From an uncultured Alphaproteobacteria bacterium (GTDB taxonomy: Bacteria > Pseudomonadota > Alphaproteobacteria > Rs-D84), in NCBI GenBank assembly GCA_944390125.1, contig CALXOX010000002.1, forward strand, positions 1 through 64,000: a stretch of DNA of 64,000 bases, in the 5' to 3' direction. Below are positions 6,765 to 16,447 of the stretch, one piece after another. Under the pieces are notes generated by a model. That model did no database searches and was not told the origin of the DNA. It saw only the letters and a program-made list of their open reading frames with translations. A program made the translations under genes and the position numbers. Every line of letters begins with the position of its first letter. Position 1 is the first letter of the stretch.

Positions 6765-8948
6765 ATGAAAAGCCGTAATTTCGCAGAATATTGTAAAAAT
6801 GCGATGGGAACAGTATTTTTACTGGCAGGGGCGTTTTTTGTTTGCTCGACATTGGTATCTATTCGTGCCGTGTTTGCCGACCCTATTGCACCGGTGAATA
6901 CAGCCGCGACCAGTAATGTTCAATCGCCTAGAGGCAGCAGTAATGTAAGGGCGTCAGCCAGACCTGCATCATCACGTACAACAACGTCTAATGTTGTTTC
7001 GCGTGGTACTTCTACGAACGCAGCAACAGTTGCGCGTGGTGTTACTTCTCGTACAACAGTGGCGCCGGCAGCGACTGCTTCGCGTACTACATCAACCGCC
7101 ACAACCAGCAGATCAAGTACAACTGCTTCTCGTGGGACAACTGCGGCGAATACATCGTCACGTGGTGTTACGTCAAGAAATGTAGTTTCTCGTACAACTG
7201 CATCGAATGTATCAAATGCGTCCCGTGCGGTTGTTTCTCGTGTTGGTACGACGCAGAATACTGCTGCACGTATTTCATTGCAGGGCAGCGCAATTCGTGG
7301 CAGTAATGCAGCGGTAAATTCTAATACATATACATATTTGCAGAGCAAGCTTTACACGGGTAATTATTCAAATATTATTGATTCTTCCACAGGCTTGATT
7401 TCCTCAGAAGCCTATAACAATTGTATGGAATCATACTATGCTTGTATGGATGAAATCTGCACAGCACGTAATGCCGCACAGCGCCGTTGCGCTTGCGCTG
7501 GTCGTGTAAAGGCGTTTGCAGAAGCAGAAGCAGCTTTGGAAAAAGCAAATGAAGAATTGATAAAAGTTTCTGGCGAATTAGCTTTGTTGATTGCAACAAA
7601 AGGCAAGGATGTAAGTCAGGCTTTCCAGTTGACAGATGCAGAAAAGGTTATGAACTGTGTTTCCTGGAAAGAAACAACAGATCAGTATGGCCAATCTTCT
7701 GACGAGGCAATTGATTGGTGCTATAACCATGGTATTTATGGTTCTAATGGCGGAACATTGTCTTCTTGCGCGCAGCCTTCATACTGTTCTGAAACCGGAA
7801 ATAATTTTGGGTTTAATATTGCTAATATAGATGGCAGCAGTAGCGATATTTTGGCTTCATTGAAATCATGGGCAGATGCAAAAGAAAAAACATTGACTAT
7901 ATTGACTGATGATAACGATGCCCTGACAAGTGCATTTGATGAATTGACTAATGTCGTTGGCAGTTTGGCAGGTATCAGTGGTTCGCTATCAAATTCGGAA
8001 AATTTAAAGGATTCTTTGGCTGAAACATGGGGTTATGAATTGTTTGAATATGCACATAACAATGTATGTAACCGTGTTTTAGATTCCTGCTTTAACGGAA
8101 TTTATGAGGCATGTGGTACACCACCGTCTGGTAGTAACAAATGTGGTAATGGTCGTTCTCAGTGCCCATATAATTACAACAGTTATATATCTGTATCCAA
8201 TACAGGTAGCTATGAGTTAGACTTTATTGAACCAAATACAGGTTACACTGCATCTAATTCAGCAACGTGCTTTGGTTATACAACTGCTTCTGGTGATCCG
8301 TATGCAGATTTGCGTAAACCTGTTGCGGATGCTCGTCGCAGCATTATGCAGAAGTACGCATTGGATGCGAATGCTGATTGCGATGCGTATGGTGATCAAT
8401 TGAGCACAACCGCACAGAATATTGGTTATCAGAAAGTTGCGGCTCAGCAGGCTTTGCAGCAGAAGCGTTTAGAGTTCTATCAGGAAGAACAAGAAACAAT
8501 ACTGTCTGAAGCAACGGCAGCTGGTACGAACTTTAATGAATGTTTAAGTGAAATCTATGACTGTTATGAAACACAGGCAGATGCTGAACCTAACTGGACA
8601 ACGTCTCGTATCAGAACGTATTGTGCTCAGGTTGCAAATGTTCCGCACTGTTATGAAACTATGATATGTAACCCGTCAACATCTCAGTTCCGTGCGATTA
8701 TTGACGAACAAGATAGTGAACAGTGCAACAATAGTCAGAACTATGAAGAAAATACTTGCCGTAACGTTGTAACGTTGAATGAAATCTTGAACGGTGTAAA
8801 TGGTGCGACGGTTACGGATGCAGAAACACCATTGTGTATTGGTACAGATGCGTCTAAGTGTAGTTCTGCTAACTTGCGCGAACAGTGCTTGTTGAACAAC
8901 TGGGTCGAAGAAATCCGTACTTGGACCAAGCCAAGTTCAGGTGACTAA
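6765..8948 (+). CDS. Exported Ser/Thr/Arg-rich, Cys-module protein (paralog of 9815-12220)
   Basis: I do not recognise a named family. The 727 residues begin with a long n-region and a hydrophobic segment ending VFADP, a likely signal peptide of about 39 residues. Residues 52-190 are low complexity, with S-R or A-R steps followed by T, G, V or S every 8-12 residues, a probably disordered linker. From residue 220 comes a Cys module (NNCMESYYACMDEIC, then RRCACAG) followed by an Ala/Glu-rich predicted helix. Further C-x-n-C pairs and long helices with many Gln and Glu fill the C-terminal half. Many cysteines suggest periplasmic disulfides. GGAGAG precedes the ATG. Its paralog lies beyond rplU-rpmA. 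Function unknown; an envelope structural or secretion-linked role is a guess. Confidence 0.75.
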   Translation: MKSRNFAEYCKNAMGTVFLLAGAFFVCSTLVSIRAVFADPIAPVNTAATSNVQSPRGSSNVRASARPASSRTTTSNVVSRGTSTNAATVARGVTSRTTVAPAATASRTTSTATTSRSSTTASRGTTAANTSSRGVTSRNVVSRTTASNVSNASRAVVSRVGTTQNTAARISLQGSAIRGSNAAVNSNTYTYLQSKLYTGNYSNIIDSSTGLISSEAYNNCMESYYACMDEICTARNAAQRRCACAGRVKAFAEAEAALEKANEELIKVSGELALLIATKGKDVSQAFQLTDAEKVMNCVSWKETTDQYGQSSDEAIDWCYNHGIYGSNGGTLSSCAQPSYCSETGNNFGFNIANIDGSSSDILASLKSWADAKEKTLTILTDDNDALTSAFDELTNVVGSLAGISGSLSNSENLKDSLAETWGYELFEYAHNNVCNRVLDSCFNGIYEACGTPPSGSNKCGNGRSQCPYNYNSYISVSNTGSYELDFIEPNTGYTASNSATCFGYTTASGDPYADLRKPVADARRSIMQKYALDANADCDAYGDQLSTTAQNIGYQKVAAQQALQQKRLEFYQEEQETILSEATAAGTNFNECLSEIYDCYETQADAEPNWTTSRIRTYCAQVANVPHCYETMICNPSTSQFRAIIDEQDSEQCNNSQNYEENTCRNVVTLNEILNGVNGATVTDAETPLCIGTDASKCSSANLREQCLLNNWVEEIRTWTKPSSGD

Positions 8949-8960
8949 GCACATACAATG

Positions 8961-8989
8961 AAAAAATGCCCCGATTGGGGCATTTTTTA
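8961..8989 (+). terminator. Terminator after the exported Cys-rich protein
   Basis: AAAATGCCCC-GATT-GGGGCATTTT hairpin with a T-run, 12 bases after the stop codon. Confidence 0.85.
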
Positions 8990-9032
8990 TCGCTTGAAAT
9001 TGTATTCTGTAGAAATATTTATGCAAAAGCAC

Positions 9033-9060
9033 TTGACTTTTTACATAAAAATGTTATTTT
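9033..9060 (+). promoter_or_regulatory. Promoter of rplU-rpmA
   Basis: TTGACT (9033-9038) and TATTTT (9055-9060) with a 16-base spacer. It gives a leader of roughly 45 bases ahead of rplU. Confidence 0.6.
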
Positions 9061-9112
9061 TGTAGAAACTTTTGAACAAAACAGAACAAGAACAACATAA
9101 AAGAGAAAGAAC

Positions 9113-9412
9113 ATGAGCAATATTGCAATCTTTCAGACCGGTGGCAAACAGTATCGCGTAAAGCAGGGTGATATTGTAAAGGTTGAAAAACTGAATGCCG
9201 AAGGCAAGGTTGAATTCGATCAGGTATTGATGTTGGATGACAAAGTTGGTACACCATTTGTGGACGGTGCCAAGGTTGTTGCCGAAGTTGTAGAACAAAA
9301 ACGTACAGACAAAGTTTTGGTGTTCAAGAAAAAACGTCGTCAGAACTATCGTCGTACACATGGTCATCGTCAGTACATTACTGTATTGAAAATCACAGAA
9401 ATTAAAGGCTAA
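9113..9412 (+). CDS. rplU: 50S ribosomal protein L21
   Basis: Structural protein of the large subunit that binds 23S rRNA. The 99 residues match L21 throughout: [17 protein letters not shown] at the start, [10 protein letters not shown] in the middle and the basic RRTHGHRQ segment near the end. It is followed after 45 bases by rpmA, the conserved bacterial order. The ribosome binding site is weak (an AGAGAAAGA purine run), as often seen in this window. Confidence 0.97.
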   Translation: MSNIAIFQTGGKQYRVKQGDIVKVEKLNAEGKVEFDQVLMLDDKVGTPFVDGAKVVAEVVEQKRTDKVLVFKKKRRQNYRRTHGHRQYITVLKITEIKG

Positions 9413-9457
9413 AAATTTCTGGTTGTAGTGTAATCAGAAATCTAAAGGAGTTTAATT

Positions 9458-9724
9458 ATGGCACATAAGAAAGCGGGTTCAGCAACCACGAACGGACGCG
9501 ATTCAGCGGGACGTCGTTTGGGTGTTAAGAAATCTGGTGGCAGTCGTGTTATTCCAGGTAACATCATCATTCGTCAGCGTGGTACATCTGTACATCCTGG
9601 TTTGAATGTTGGTATGGGTAAAGACCACACATTGTTTGCCAAAATTGCAGGCATTGTGAAATTCAAAAAGGGTCTGGGCGACAGAAAAACAGTTTCTGTT
9701 ATACCTGAATCTGAAGACAAATAA
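9458..9724 (+). CDS. rpmA: 50S ribosomal protein L27
   Basis: L27 reaches towards the peptidyl transferase centre of the 50S subunit. The 88 residues start [18 protein letters not shown], the flexible basic N-terminal tail, without the cleavable extension found in Firmicutes. RQRGT and the GKDHTLFA strand are conserved. AAAGGAG precedes the ATG. In most alphaproteobacteria obgE follows; here the operon ends at a terminator directly after rpmA. Confidence 0.97.
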   Translation: MAHKKAGSATTNGRDSAGRRLGVKKSGGSRVIPGNIIIRQRGTSVHPGLNVGMGKDHTLFAKIAGIVKFKKGLGDRKTVSVIPESEDK

Positions 9725-9753
9725 AAAGTCCGCCGATTGGCGGACTTTTTTTT
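9725..9753 (+). terminator. Terminator of rplU-rpmA
   Basis: AAGTCCGCC-GATT-GGCGGACTT hairpin followed by eight T residues. Confidence 0.9.
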
Positions 9754-9794
9754 ATTAAACGATAATTTTTCGTCTTTTCTGTTCGGCACACTTG

Positions 9795-9803
9795 TGTTAT
9801 AAT
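9795..9803 (+). promoter_or_regulatory. Extended -10 promoter, near-leaderless
   Basis: TGTTATAAT is a perfect extended -10 and ends 11 bases before the ATG at 9815. The predicted leader is only about 5 bases and no Shine-Dalgarno site is present. Confidence 0.65.
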
Positions 9804-9814
9804 TATATAATAAT

Positions 9815-12220
9815 ATGAGAAGATTGCCGTTGTGCTTTTTCTTGATTGCGTTTGGTACGCCGTTTGCTTTTGCGGACGGTGTTTCGACAACTGTATCGCG
9901 TGTAATTCCGTCGGCTGATTCATCTTCATCAACATCGCAGACAAGTGCGCGTGGGACAGCAAGTACTGTTTCCAGGGCGCAGACATCACGTACAACTACG
10001 GCTGCACAAGCGGCGGTTCCACAAAATGTGGCTGCTGATAGTACTGAAAGTACGGCGCGAGACTCTTCGACACGTAGTGTTGTAAGTCGTACAACTTCTT
10101 CTAATGCGACTGCGAGTCAGGCTAGTGATGTAGTGCGTGTGGGTTCTCGTGTATTGAATCTTGGAAATGACGTTTCTAGTGCACCTACGGCCACTTCACG
10201 TGGGACGGCTTCTACTGTAAGTACTTCGGGGGTTTCAAGGGCTAGTATTTCACAGACTGCATCGAATAGTGCACGTGATAATTTAGAGGCGACCGTAAAT
10301 ACAGTTGGGCGTAATGCCAGGGTAGAAGCGGCAAGCATAAATAATAATCCAGCTGTACGTCGTGCGGGATTGACTTTACGGCCATCTACTGCAGAGGTAG
10401 GGGGGCGTGCAACAATTGCTGGTACCACGATTCAGACAGGTTCAAATATAGATGAAGAAGTTCGTGGTGTGCAATCGCGTGCCGCGACAACACAAGTTGC
10501 AACAGCAGAATCTATATCAGAGGCCAAAGAACGTCTGGATTTGACAGCTGATTTGAATACGTCTTGCCAACAACAGTATAATGACTGTATGGATCAGTTC
10601 TGTGCGGTTATTGATTCTAATCAAAAGCGCTGCTCTTGTTCGGCGAATTTGGCTAATTATACTCGTGTTGAGGAAGCCGTTACAGATGCAAACAACCAGT
10701 TAAACGAGGTTGCACAGCGTATACGTTACGTTGGCCTATCTGCAGATGAAATTCGAGCTATTATGACAGAAACAGAGGCAGAAGAAGCCTTAAACGGTGC
10801 AAAAGATACATCCGAAACCAGAAATATGTTGGAAGAGATAGAGGCGCTTATTCGTGACCCATCCAGCAGTACGTCTTCTTCGTCATATAGTTCATCTTCA
10901 TTTGGTCTGGATATGGATTTGGATTTTTCGTCGGATATGGCGGATATATTTAGTTTAGATTTCTTAAATACTGGTACGACAAGTTTTTCTAATTTGCGTG
11001 GGACTGATTTGTACAATGCGGCAAAATCGCGCTGTAAGACAGTTCTGACACAATGCGAGGCGGCTGGTGCAAATGTTGATCAAATCACCGGGAATTATGA
11101 TTTGGCAATTGATAAGGATTGCATTGCATATGAACAAGGATTGACCAAGATGAATGAAACTTTGGTTTCTAATGTTCGCAGTGCTAATTTGATGTTGCAA
11201 AAAGCGCGCTTGGCTGTATTGCAAAACAAGAATCAGTATGACGCAAAGGGTTGTATTGCTGCACTTGACACATGTATGACAGACGAGATGGTTTGTGGTG
11301 CGGATTATACAAAGTGCCTGGATCCAACCAAGAAATATATTGATGAAAATGGTGAAGTTGTCTTAGGTCAGAATATTACAAAGATTACAGATTTTATGGC
11401 GTCGTATGATAACTCTACAATAAATAGCGATTTCTTAAAGGCGTCTTATTCGATGGCCATAGGCAGTCAGCAATGTACTGCAACCCCAGATAGCGAAGAC
11501 GGTGTTGGTAATAACGGCGCATGTGTGGCAAAGTATTTATTGCAGAAGATTGGTACCAAGCAAGAAGTTACAGATGAAGGTTTGTGCCGTGCTGTCCTTG
11601 ATAAATGTCAAGCATATACATATGACGATAGGGGTAACTATATAAGCTTTAATGACATTGTTGTAAATTATGTACAGCGTGCACTGGTCAATATTCAGGC
11701 AGAACAGCGTCAGATTATATCTGACTATGCGTCTAATTGCATGCTAGATATCGCAACTTGTTATAACCAGCAGGTGACACAGGTAAACGCATGGTCCAGC
11801 AGTGCCAGTGTCAACAGCATATATAATGTAATGCGTGGTGCATGCCGTAATGTTGCGTTGACTTGTGCCTATGCGGTGTTTGATAAAGACACAACAAGTT
11901 GTCCAGAGAATGACGATAATAAATGTATAAATAGTATATCTGAAATGTTCTATCAGTCGTTGTTATGCCCAGATAATTCAACATATCAGCCAACACAGGG
12001 TGTCGCTGGGGAGAACGGTTATGTAAATGAGCGCTGTAAGTGTAATGTTGGATATGAACAGTGGGGGACTCAATGCTTGGCAAAGTGTCCGGATAATGCG
12101 ACGCGTAATTCATATGGCACTTGTACATGCTCGTCTGGTTATACTATGACGAATGGCCAATGCGTGGCTAATAGCAGTAGCGGTGGCGGTGAAGATTCTG
12201 GTGAAGACGCCGGTGCATAA
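9815..12220 (+). CDS. Exported Ser/Thr/Arg-rich, Cys-module protein with EGF-like tail
   Basis: Paralog of the 6765-8948 protein. The 801 residues begin with a signal peptide (cleavage likely after FAFA), then about 200 residues of low-complexity sequence with repeated S-R and A-R steps. A Cys module at residue 251 (CQQQYNDCMDQFC, then KRCSCS) aligns with the paralog's, and two more C-x6-7-C modules (CIAALDTCMTD and CMLDIATCYN) follow. The last 70 residues add two short EGF-like or thrombospondin-like Cys clusters (CKCNVGYEQWG and CTCSSGYTM), which are rare in bacteria and point to a surface or periplasmic location. No enzyme motif is visible. Function unknown. Confidence 0.75.
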   Translation: MRRLPLCFFLIAFGTPFAFADGVSTTVSRVIPSADSSSSTSQTSARGTASTVSRAQTSRTTTAAQAAVPQNVAADSTESTARDSSTRSVVSRTTSSNATASQASDVVRVGSRVLNLGNDVSSAPTATSRGTASTVSTSGVSRASISQTASNSARDNLEATVNTVGRNARVEAASINNNPAVRRAGLTLRPSTAEVGGRATIAGTTIQTGSNIDEEVRGVQSRAATTQVATAESISEAKERLDLTADLNTSCQQQYNDCMDQFCAVIDSNQKRCSCSANLANYTRVEEAVTDANNQLNEVAQRIRYVGLSADEIRAIMTETEAEEALNGAKDTSETRNMLEEIEALIRDPSSSTSSSSYSSSSFGLDMDLDFSSDMADIFSLDFLNTGTTSFSNLRGTDLYNAAKSRCKTVLTQCEAAGANVDQITGNYDLAIDKDCIAYEQGLTKMNETLVSNVRSANLMLQKARLAVLQNKNQYDAKGCIAALDTCMTDEMVCGADYTKCLDPTKKYIDENGEVVLGQNITKITDFMASYDNSTINSDFLKASYSMAIGSQQCTATPDSEDGVGNNGACVAKYLLQKIGTKQEVTDEGLCRAVLDKCQAYTYDDRGNYISFNDIVVNYVQRALVNIQAEQRQIISDYASNCMLDIATCYNQQVTQVNAWSSSASVNSIYNVMRGACRNVALTCAYAVFDKDTTSCPENDDNKCINSISEMFYQSLLCPDNSTYQPTQGVAGENGYVNERCKCNVGYEQWGTQCLAKCPDNATRNSYGTCTCSSGYTMTNGQCVANSSSGGGEDSGEDAGA

Positions 12221-12250
12221 AAAAGCGTTTTAAAAAACGCTTTTTTGTTT
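12219..12250. terminator. Bidirectional terminator
   Basis: AAAAGCGTTT-TAAA-AAACGCTTTT hairpin between the convergent genes ending at 12220 and 12252. Confidence 0.75.
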
Positions 12251-12251
12251 T

Positions 12252-12929
12252 TTATGCAGTTATCTTTTCGATAAAAGCATTATGTGCCGTCAATTCGTCT
12301 TCGTGCGCTGGAAAGGTCCTATAAGGAAAATTTGCGCCTATTTTTGGATGTGCTAAGAATGCTTCATGTTGTTGAGCAATTATATCTGCGACATCTGGTG
12401 CTGGTGCTGTATTTTCAAGTTCTTTATAAACTTTTGCTAAAATTTCGGCGTCGATTAAAGCGCCGTGCGCGTCTGCACGTGCTGTCAAAGAAATACCATA
12501 CCATTTTGCCAATGCGTCTAATGAATAACTTTTAGGTCCGAATACGCGATTTCTGGCGATAACAATAGAATCATACTGCTGGCTGCGTGGTATTTGTGGC
12601 AGTCCAAGCATTTGTAGTTCATGGTTTATAAATGGAAAGTCAAAGTCCAGACCGTTATGAGCAACGATTGGACTATCACCAATAAACTCCAGAAATTTTG
12701 GTGCTATGACAGACATTTTTGGTTTATCTTCCAAAAATGCATTGGAAATTTTATGAACCATATACGAATCAGGTGGGATAATTTTACCGTCTGGGTTTAT
12801 GTATTCGTGGAAAGAGTTATCAGTTATATTGCCGTCAATCATTTCAACTGCGCCGATTTCTATGCATCTATCACCGCGCATATATTCCAGTCCAGTTGTT
12901 TCTATGTCAAAGCATATAACGCGCCCCAT
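12252..12929 (-). CDS. dnaQ: DNA polymerase III epsilon subunit (3'-5' proofreading exonuclease)
   Basis: Proofreading subunit of the replicative polymerase core, DEDDh exonuclease family. ExoI is FDIETTG near residue 8, ExoII is VAHNGLDFDFPF, and ExoIII is AHGALIDAEI carrying the catalytic His and Asp. The C-terminal tail of about 50 residues is where the polymerase alpha subunit normally binds. Start: a second ATG at 12944 would add five residues. I prefer 12929 because family members begin 5-7 residues before the first motif and a GGAG lies just ahead, though its spacing is short. It is divergent from uvrD. Confidence 0.9.
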   Translation of the reverse strand: MGRVICFDIETTGLEYMRGDRCIEIGAVEMIDGNITDNSFHEYINPDGKIIPPDSYMVHKISNAFLEDKPKMSVIAPKFLEFIGDSPIVAHNGLDFDFPFINHELQMLGLPQIPRSQQYDSIVIARNRVFGPKSYSLDALAKWYGISLTARADAHGALIDAEILAKVYKELENTAPAPDVADIIAQQHEAFLAHPKIGANFPYRTFPAHEDELTAHNAFIEKITA

Positions 12930-12977
12930 TTTCTCCGTCCCCATAAAATATGTTTTTGATAAGTTAGTTTTGTGTAT

Positions 12978-12983
12978 TATAAT
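12978..12983 (+). promoter_or_regulatory. -10 box of uvrD
   Basis: A TATAAT hexamer 15 bases before the ATG at 12999. It implies a leader of about 9 bases and argues against the GTG at 12972 as the start, because that codon would lie upstream of the -10 box. Confidence 0.5.
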
Positions 12984-12998
12984 GTGCTGGTGAATTTA

Positions 12999-15122
12999 AT
13001 GCTACAAAATCTTGATTCAGATCAAAAAAAAGCCGTTGAAACGACATCGCATGCTTTACTCGTTTTAGCTGGTGCTGGAAGCGGAAAAACGCGCGTGCTA
13101 ACGACTAGAATCGCTTATGTGTTAAATAATGGTTGGGCACTACCGTGGCAGGTTTTGGCGCTTACGTTTACCAATAAAGCTGCAAATGAAATGAAAAAAC
13201 GCCTTGCCGTTTTTTCAGAAGGAGAAAATTGGTATGCTGGTGATGTCTGGTGCGGTACTTTTCATTCTATTTGTTTGCGTATATTGCGTTCTAATGCGTT
13301 GGCGGCAGGGTTGCGTCGGGACTTTTTGATATACGGTGAAGACGAACAAAAAACAGTCCTTAAAAAAGTTTTTGCTGATATGGGGCTGGATATAAAAGAT
13401 TTTAATCCGGCTGATTGGGTCGAGCGTATTTCAGCGATAAAAGATAAAGGTTTAAATACTTCTGAACATATATCCGACACAGCAAAAAAAATATTAGATG
13501 CATATAATGCGGAATTGACTCGCCTTGGTGCGGTTGATTTTGGTGATATTATACTGAAAGTATTAGAATTATTTAAATCTATGCCTGATATTTTGTCGCG
13601 CTATCAAAATCAGTTTAAGTATGTTATGGTTGATGAGTTTCAAGATGTAAATAATGCACAGATGGAATTGTTAAAATATATAATGCCACCAGACGAGACA
13701 GAAAGAAAAGATAGATACTTGTTCTGTGTTGGTGATGATGATCAGTCTATTTATTCATGGCGTGGCGCAGAAATAAAACATATTTTAAATTTTGAAAAAG
13801 TTTATGGTGATGCGAAAGTTATTATACGTACAAATTATAGAAGCACAGGTAATATTTTGGGTGCAGCGAACTCTTTGATTGCGCACAACCAAGGACGGTA
13901 TGAAAAAAAATTAAAGCCATGGCCTGATAATGGGCTTGGCGAACCGGTATATGTTTTAACTGTACCAAGTGATTTTGATGAGGCACGTTTGGTTGCTGAC
14001 ACGATTATGCGTAAGGATGCTGATGAACCTTATGCTAATTATGCGATTTTAATTCGTGCGGCCAGTTTGTCTCGTTTGTTTGAAGAAGAATTTAATTCGC
14101 GTGGAATACCATATAAATTGATTGGTGCCACAAAGTTTTATGACAGGGCAGAAATTCGTGATGTAATTGCATATTTACGTTTATTAGTATATCCATTCGA
14201 TGACATTTCTTTTATGCGTGTTATTGGAAAACCTCGTCGTGGTTTTGGACCATCTGCAATCGCAAAATTGCGCGCATCTGGTGAAAATTTAATGGACGGA
14301 TTACGTAAGGCACAATTATCTGGCAAACAACGTGCCAATGCAGATGAGTTCTTATCGGCATTTGACTTTGATTGGATGAGCATGAGCCCTATAGAAGCAA
14401 CGCAAAAGCTGTTAGATTCTTCTGGGTATATTCAGATGTGGCGTGAATCTAAAGATGTTGATGCGTCAGACAGGCTTGATAATATTCGTGAATTGATAAC
14501 AAATGTTGTTGCAAAGTATGATACGTTACCAGAATTTTTGGAACATGCTGCATTGATGATGACTGACGATAATGATACGGACGATGCGAAACCAGTGTCA
14601 GATTCTGTGAGTATTATGACGATACATGCGGCAAAGGGTTTAGAATTTGATACTGTATTTTTACCAGCTTGGGAAGAAGGTATATTCCCAAATGATATGG
14701 CCGTTCAGTCTGGCAGTTTAGAAGAAGAACGTCGTTTGGCATATGTTGCAATAACACGTGCGCGAAAACGTGCGATAATAATCAATGCTATGTCTCGACT
14801 TGTCTTTGGCAACAAAGAGTATAATTCGTCGAGTAGATTTATTACAGAAATGGACAATAAGTATTTAGATTTTCAAGGTGGTGCGCCACGTTCTTATCAA
14901 TACAATTATAATATGAATCGTGGTATGCCAACGTCTTATACCAGTACCCCGAAGCCAAAACGCGCGCCTGTACAACATACATCAGCGGTTGGAAGACTTG
15001 TTGAACATCAAGAAATGGGTCGTGGTGTGGTTATAGAAGAAAATGAAGATATTCTAACTGTTGCTTTCCGTTCGCGAGGTATAAAGAAAGTTGCGCGTCA
15101 ATTTGTTGCTTTTGTAGATTAA
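12999..15122 (+). CDS. uvrD: UvrD/PcrA superfamily I DNA helicase
   Basis: ATP-dependent 3'-5' DNA helicase acting in nucleotide excision and mismatch repair and in removing RecA or stalled complexes. The 707 residues carry the SF1A motifs in order: Q motif LDSDQKKAV, Walker A AGAGSGKT with Lys30, motif Ia TFTNKAANEMK, motif II VDEFQDVN, motif III GDDDQSIYSWRGA, motif IV TNYRST, motif V TIHAAKGLEFD and motif VI AYVAITRARKR. The C-terminal 45 residues form a Tudor-like RNA polymerase-binding module (VGRLVEHQEMGRGVV) as in PcrA. The GTG at 12972 is rejected as start because it precedes the -10 box. Confidence 0.93.
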   Translation: MLQNLDSDQKKAVETTSHALLVLAGAGSGKTRVLTTRIAYVLNNGWALPWQVLALTFTNKAANEMKKRLAVFSEGENWYAGDVWCGTFHSICLRILRSNALAAGLRRDFLIYGEDEQKTVLKKVFADMGLDIKDFNPADWVERISAIKDKGLNTSEHISDTAKKILDAYNAELTRLGAVDFGDIILKVLELFKSMPDILSRYQNQFKYVMVDEFQDVNNAQMELLKYIMPPDETERKDRYLFCVGDDDQSIYSWRGAEIKHILNFEKVYGDAKVIIRTNYRSTGNILGAANSLIAHNQGRYEKKLKPWPDNGLGEPVYVLTVPSDFDEARLVADTIMRKDADEPYANYAILIRAASLSRLFEEEFNSRGIPYKLIGATKFYDRAEIRDVIAYLRLLVYPFDDISFMRVIGKPRRGFGPSAIAKLRASGENLMDGLRKAQLSGKQRANADEFLSAFDFDWMSMSPIEATQKLLDSSGYIQMWRESKDVDASDRLDNIRELITNVVAKYDTLPEFLEHAALMMTDDNDTDDAKPVSDSVSIMTIHAAKGLEFDTVFLPAWEEGIFPNDMAVQSGSLEEERRLAYVAITRARKRAIIINAMSRLVFGNKEYNSSSRFITEMDNKYLDFQGGAPRSYQYNYNMNRGMPTSYTSTPKPKRAPVQHTSAVGRLVEHQEMGRGVVIEENEDILTVAFRSRGIKKVARQFVAFVD

Positions 15123-15150
15123 AAAGAATCCGCATTTTGCGGATTCTTTT
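15122..15150. terminator. Bidirectional terminator after uvrD
   Basis: AGAATCCGC-ATTTT-GCGGATTCT hairpin with a T-run, between the convergent genes uvrD and 15149-16447. Confidence 0.8.
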
Positions 15151-16447
15151 ATTTCTTTTCGCGTATTATCTTTATAATTTCTTTCCCGCGGCCATATATG
15201 TTGTCCCACAATTTTTTTACATCGCCGCCAAATTGTTTGCCGAAACTATCATTGACTTTACCGCCAAGATCAGTTGCGATTTTATCTGCCTGATTTGCCA
15301 GATATGCTACCAATGCGCCCGTAAGAAGTGTAACTATAAAACCAGAGTTTTCTAAACTTGGTACTTCCGCTGCCAAGTTAGCATCAACTGTGCCGGATAG
15401 CAAAGCGGCACACAAAGCAATTACTATTGATAAAGACACAAAATAGATGGCCGCATTTATAAAACGCTGGATTTGGTTAGACAAAGATTCTGGTTTAAAC
15501 AAACCTAAGAATCCATTAAATATGTCTCCAACGATACCTTTGTAAGAAGTGCTTTTTACTGTTTCTGCAATTGCTGTAAAAGGCAACATTATTACGGCCA
15601 AGAACAAATCCATTATTACACCAAGTCCCATCAATGTGAACTTGAAGGCATTGTATATGAATATGATTATGAAGGCTGCGCCAACCAATGTCGTAAAAGC
15701 ACTTGTTCCAATACCCGCAATCATCCATTTCCAACCTGCGGCAACAGCAGTCGTAAAGAATCCTGATAAACGTGTCGGAACGCACAACATATTTGCTGCA
15801 GCATTGGCATCTATTATCATTCCGCTTGAAGCGTTGGCAGAGGCATATTCGCGAATTGCAGCACAAGTATCTGGCAGGGCTGCGCCAGCAGCATTTGCAA
15901 CTGCGCCTAAAATTAAATCAGACATATATGTCGCGACAGATATGATTGGCCCCATAACCCACATAAACACTTGTGCAGGTCCTTGAACTAATATTATTGA
16001 CCAAATAGCAATTACTGCACCTTTCTTTACTAAATTTACCCCAAGTTCCATTGCGCTGGAACCTTTGGTCATCATGTTATAGGCTTCAAACATTACCCAG
16101 AATATATATGCGATAATCATAAAAATGATTGCGAATCGAACCAAGGAAGAATCTAGTACATCTGCAACCAAAGATAGCCCGTCCATCATTGCAAAACCAA
16201 CTTTTGCCTCGATTGGTACATAATCTGGTACAAGTTGCTTTGCTTGGAATTCGGATTGAAATTCTGTCATATCAGAACTGATTGCGTTTTTGAATTCGGC
16301 CATATTGGTTTCATTCATCCAATCGCCATAATCAGTAATTTCTGTAAACGGAACATTAGAGGCAGCCGCATTTACACAATGTACATTTGCCAGACTGACA
16401 ATTACGACAGCGATAATAGTTGTAAAGATTTTCTTTAAAGTTTTCAT
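15149..16447 (-). CDS. VirB6/TrbL-like polytopic membrane protein, copy 4 of operon
   Basis: A 432-residue protein with a signal peptide or first membrane segment (residues 1-29), an extracytoplasmic stretch of about 70 residues, five or six hydrophobic segments, and a charged cytoplasmic tail ending in Lys-rich sequence. This layout and the neighbouring paralogs resemble VirB6/TrbL, the polytopic inner-membrane channel component of type IV secretion systems. Last gene of a four-gene operon, overlapping the upstream gene by one base (TAATG). It is the most divergent member: it lacks the C-x-x-C motif but retains the W-rich central loops. Assignment is by topology and context; no secretion ATPase is in the window. 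Confidence 0.5.
   Translation of the reverse strand: MKTLKKIFTTIIAVVIVSLANVHCVNAAASNVPFTEITDYGDWMNETNMAEFKNAISSDMTEFQSEFQAKQLVPDYVPIEAKVGFAMMDGLSLVADVLDSSLVRFAIIFMIIAYIFWVMFEAYNMMTKGSSAMELGVNLVKKGAVIAIWSIILVQGPAQVFMWVMGPIISVATYMSDLILGAVANAAGAALPDTCAAIREYASANASSGMIIDANAAANMLCVPTRLSGFFTTAVAAGWKWMIAGIGTSAFTTLVGAAFIIIFIYNAFKFTLMGLGVIMDLFLAVIMLPFTAIAETVKSTSYKGIVGDIFNGFLGLFKPESLSNQIQRFINAAIYFVSLSIVIALCAALLSGTVDANLAAEVPSLENSGFIVTLLTGALVAYLANQADKIATDLGGKVNDSFGKQFGGDVKKLWDNIYGRGKEIIKIIREKK

Noticed and set aside
12972-12998. GTG start of uvrD at 12972
   Set aside because: It lies upstream of the -10 box, so the codon would not be in the main transcript; the ATG at 12999 fits.
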